From the NCBI GenBank assembly GCA_944329255.1, contig CALVIA010000050.1, positions 1-7,132 of the forward strand: 7,132 nucleotides of DNA, in the 5' to 3' direction. Of the stretch, positions 5,826 to 7,132 are shown piece by piece; the stretch's first letter is position 1; the number at the start of each line of letters is the position of its first letter. Under the pieces are notes generated by a model that saw nothing but the letters and a program-made list of their open reading frames with translations, did not search any database and was not told the DNA's origin. Source of the stretch: an uncultured Bacilli bacterium. Lineage in GTDB: Bacteria; Bacillota_I; Bacilli_A; RF39; UBA660. A program made the position numbers and the translations under genes.

Positions 5826-7076
5826 AAATTATTGCATAAAAGAATAAAAATAATATTTTTAATAATAATATTTTTATTTATATTAATTATAGTTAAAGTT
5901 GGTTATATACAATTATTTTCATATAATAAACTAAATGATTTGGCAAGTGATTTATGGAGTAGAAATTTACCAATAGAGGCAAACAGAGGTCTTATATATG
6001 ATATTAATAATTTAATAATAGCTGATAATATTACTACTACATCACTTGTGTTAATACCCAATCAAATTAAAAATAAAGAAAAAGTAGCAAGAGATATTAG
6101 TGAAATATTAGGAGTTAGCTATGAAGAAATGTATAAACATGTATCAAAAAAAACATCAATTGAAAGAGTTCATCCAGAGGGAAGAAGACTAAGTTATGAA
6201 ATAGCAGATAAAATAAATGAACTTAATTATGATGGAGTATATTTATTAAAAGAAAGTAAAAGGTATTATCCTTATGATAAATTATTATCACATGTGATTG
6301 GATACGTAGGAATAGATAATCAAGGATTAAGTGGGCTTGAATTACAATATGATGAATATTTGACAGGAAATTATGGTTCTATAAAATATTTTAGTGACGC
6401 AAAAGGTAATAGATTAAAAATGAGTGAAATATATGAAAAACCACAAGATGGAATGAATTTACAATTAACTGTAAATTTAGATATTCAAAAATCAGTTGAA
6501 AGAGAATTAGATAATGTAATGATAAAATATAAAGCAGATAATGCTTTAGCAATAGTAATGAATCCAAACAATGGGGAAATTTTAGCAATGTCATCAAGAC
6601 CCAATTTCTCACCATCTAATTATAATGATTATACAATAGAACAAATAAATAGAAATTTACCAATATGGATGACATATGAACCAGGTTCAACTTTTAAAAT
6701 AATTACATTAGCAGCATCATTACAAGAAAAAATTGTAGATTTAGATAAAGACACATATTATGATTCAGGAAGTATTCATGTGGAAAATGCAAAAATAAGA
6801 TGTTGGAAATCTGGAGGACATGGAGCACAAACTTATTTACAAGTAGTAGAAAATTCATGCAATCCTGGTTTTGTAACAATGGGACAAAAACTTGGAAAAG
6901 AAAAGTTGTTTGAATACATTACTAATTTTGGATTTGGTTCTAAAACAGGAATTGATTTGAATGGAGAAGGAACGGGAATTTTGTTTAACTTAGATAAAGT
7001 AGGTCCAGTAGAACTTGCAACTACATCATTTGGACAAGGAGTTAGTGTAACGCCAATACACCTTGTGGTCTTTTAA
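5817..7076 (+). CDS. spoVD: SpoVD-type penicillin-binding protein (stage V sporulation protein D), 3' part missing or disrupted
   Basis: SpoVD is a class B D,D-transpeptidase that works with SpoVE in spore cortex peptidoglycan synthesis. Of the 419 residues readable, an N-terminal anchor spans about 10-34, the pedestal motif NRGLIYD is at 56-62, and the transpeptidase domain has STFK (291-294, Ser291 within YEPGSTFK) and SCN (347-349). IRCWKSGGHG (327-336), VVENSCNPGFV (343-353) and FGFGSKTGIDLNGEGTGILF (371-390) are characteristic of SpoVD. Homology is normal up to FGQGVSVTPI (405-414), then stops abruptly: HLVVF and a TAA replace the expected continuation. The family is usually over 600 residues. 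The catalytic KTG box would lie about 250 bases further on, beyond the window, so its absence is not itself evidence of damage; KTG at 376-378 is not that box. The ATG at 5817 is the only start before the membrane segment and follows GGTGA by 4 bases. The true end is uncertain. Confidence 0.9.
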   Translation: MFFKLLHKRIKIIFLIIIFLFILIIVKVGYIQLFSYNKLNDLASDLWSRNLPIEANRGLIYDINNLIIADNITTTSLVLIPNQIKNKEKVARDISEILGVSYEEMYKHVSKKTSIERVHPEGRRLSYEIADKINELNYDGVYLLKESKRYYPYDKLLSHVIGYVGIDNQGLSGLELQYDEYLTGNYGSIKYFSDAKGNRLKMSEIYEKPQDGMNLQLTVNLDIQKSVERELDNVMIKYKADNALAIVMNPNNGEILAMSSRPNFSPSNYNDYTIEQINRNLPIWMTYEPGSTFKIITLAASLQEKIVDLDKDTYYDSGSIHVENAKIRCWKSGGHGAQTYLQVVENSCNPGFVTMGQKLGKEKLFEYITNFGFGSKTGIDLNGEGTGILFNLDKVGPVELATTSFGQGVSVTPIHLVVF

Positions 7077-7132
7077 ATGATACCTTTACTATAACTAGAG
7101 GATTAACTAGTAAATATACTAAAAAATATGAT
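7059..7132 (+). other. Terminal segment not matching SpoVD in any frame
   Basis: After the VTPI codons the sequence no longer encodes recognisable SpoVD. The spoVD frame stops at 7074-7076 and has further stops. Frame 7060 stops at TGA within 20 bases. The frame of 7061 stays open to the window end for 24 codons (PCGLLNDTFTITRGL then SKYTKKYD) but bears no resemblance to the expected ALxxIxNGGxLxxPY-type continuation seen in the upstream PbpB-type paralogue. One reverse-strand frame is also open, with no product I recognise. This may be a chimeric contig end, or the edge of inserted DNA. Confidence 0.5.

Overview
This is an AT-rich, all-plus-strand stretch with the start of a division and cell wall (dcw) gene cluster. 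The very low GC by eye, strong GGTG/GAGG ribosome binding sites and the order mraZ-rsmH-ftsL-pbpB-(unknown)-spoVD point to a low-GC Gram-positive bacterium (Firmicutes/Bacillota, clostridial or related). A SpoVD-type penicillin-binding protein suggests an endospore-forming lineage. All visible Trp codons are TGG and all gene stops are TAA or TAG, so the genetic code looks standard and not the Mycoplasma code.

Layout. Bases 2-874 hold the C-terminal part of a P-type calcium pump, cut by the window edge and probably not part of the cluster. Bases 875-1004 hold a promoter (TTGTTA-17-TATTAT) and four GTGG direct repeats spaced exactly 10 bp apart, a classic MraZ operator; the last repeat overlaps the mraZ ribosome binding site. 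Then follow mraZ (1005-1430), rsmH (1432-2352), an FtsL-like bitopic protein (2365-2658), a PbpB/PBP2B-type transpeptidase with two PASTA domains (2669-4798), an unrecognised soluble helical-repeat protein (4814-5785) and a SpoVD-type transpeptidase (5817 onward). Gaps are 1-31 bp, so this is almost certainly one operon. No gene-free stretch exceeds 300 bases.

How the genes work together. MraZ is the cluster's transcriptional repressor. RsmH methylates 16S rRNA. The FtsL-like protein and the PbpB-type enzyme are division-site partners for septal peptidoglycan. SpoVD makes spore cortex peptidoglycan. B. subtilis has the same order except for the unknown gene, which here sits between the two transpeptidases.

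Points needing a second look: the unknown repeat protein; a perfect 14-bp hairpin that buries the spoVD start codon; and an abrupt loss of SpoVD homology near 7059, after which the last roughly 70 bases do not match SpoVD in any frame. The last could be a frameshift, a chimeric assembly end or a real insertion. I saw no CRISPR array, tRNA, rRNA, insertion sequence or convincing new defence-type system.
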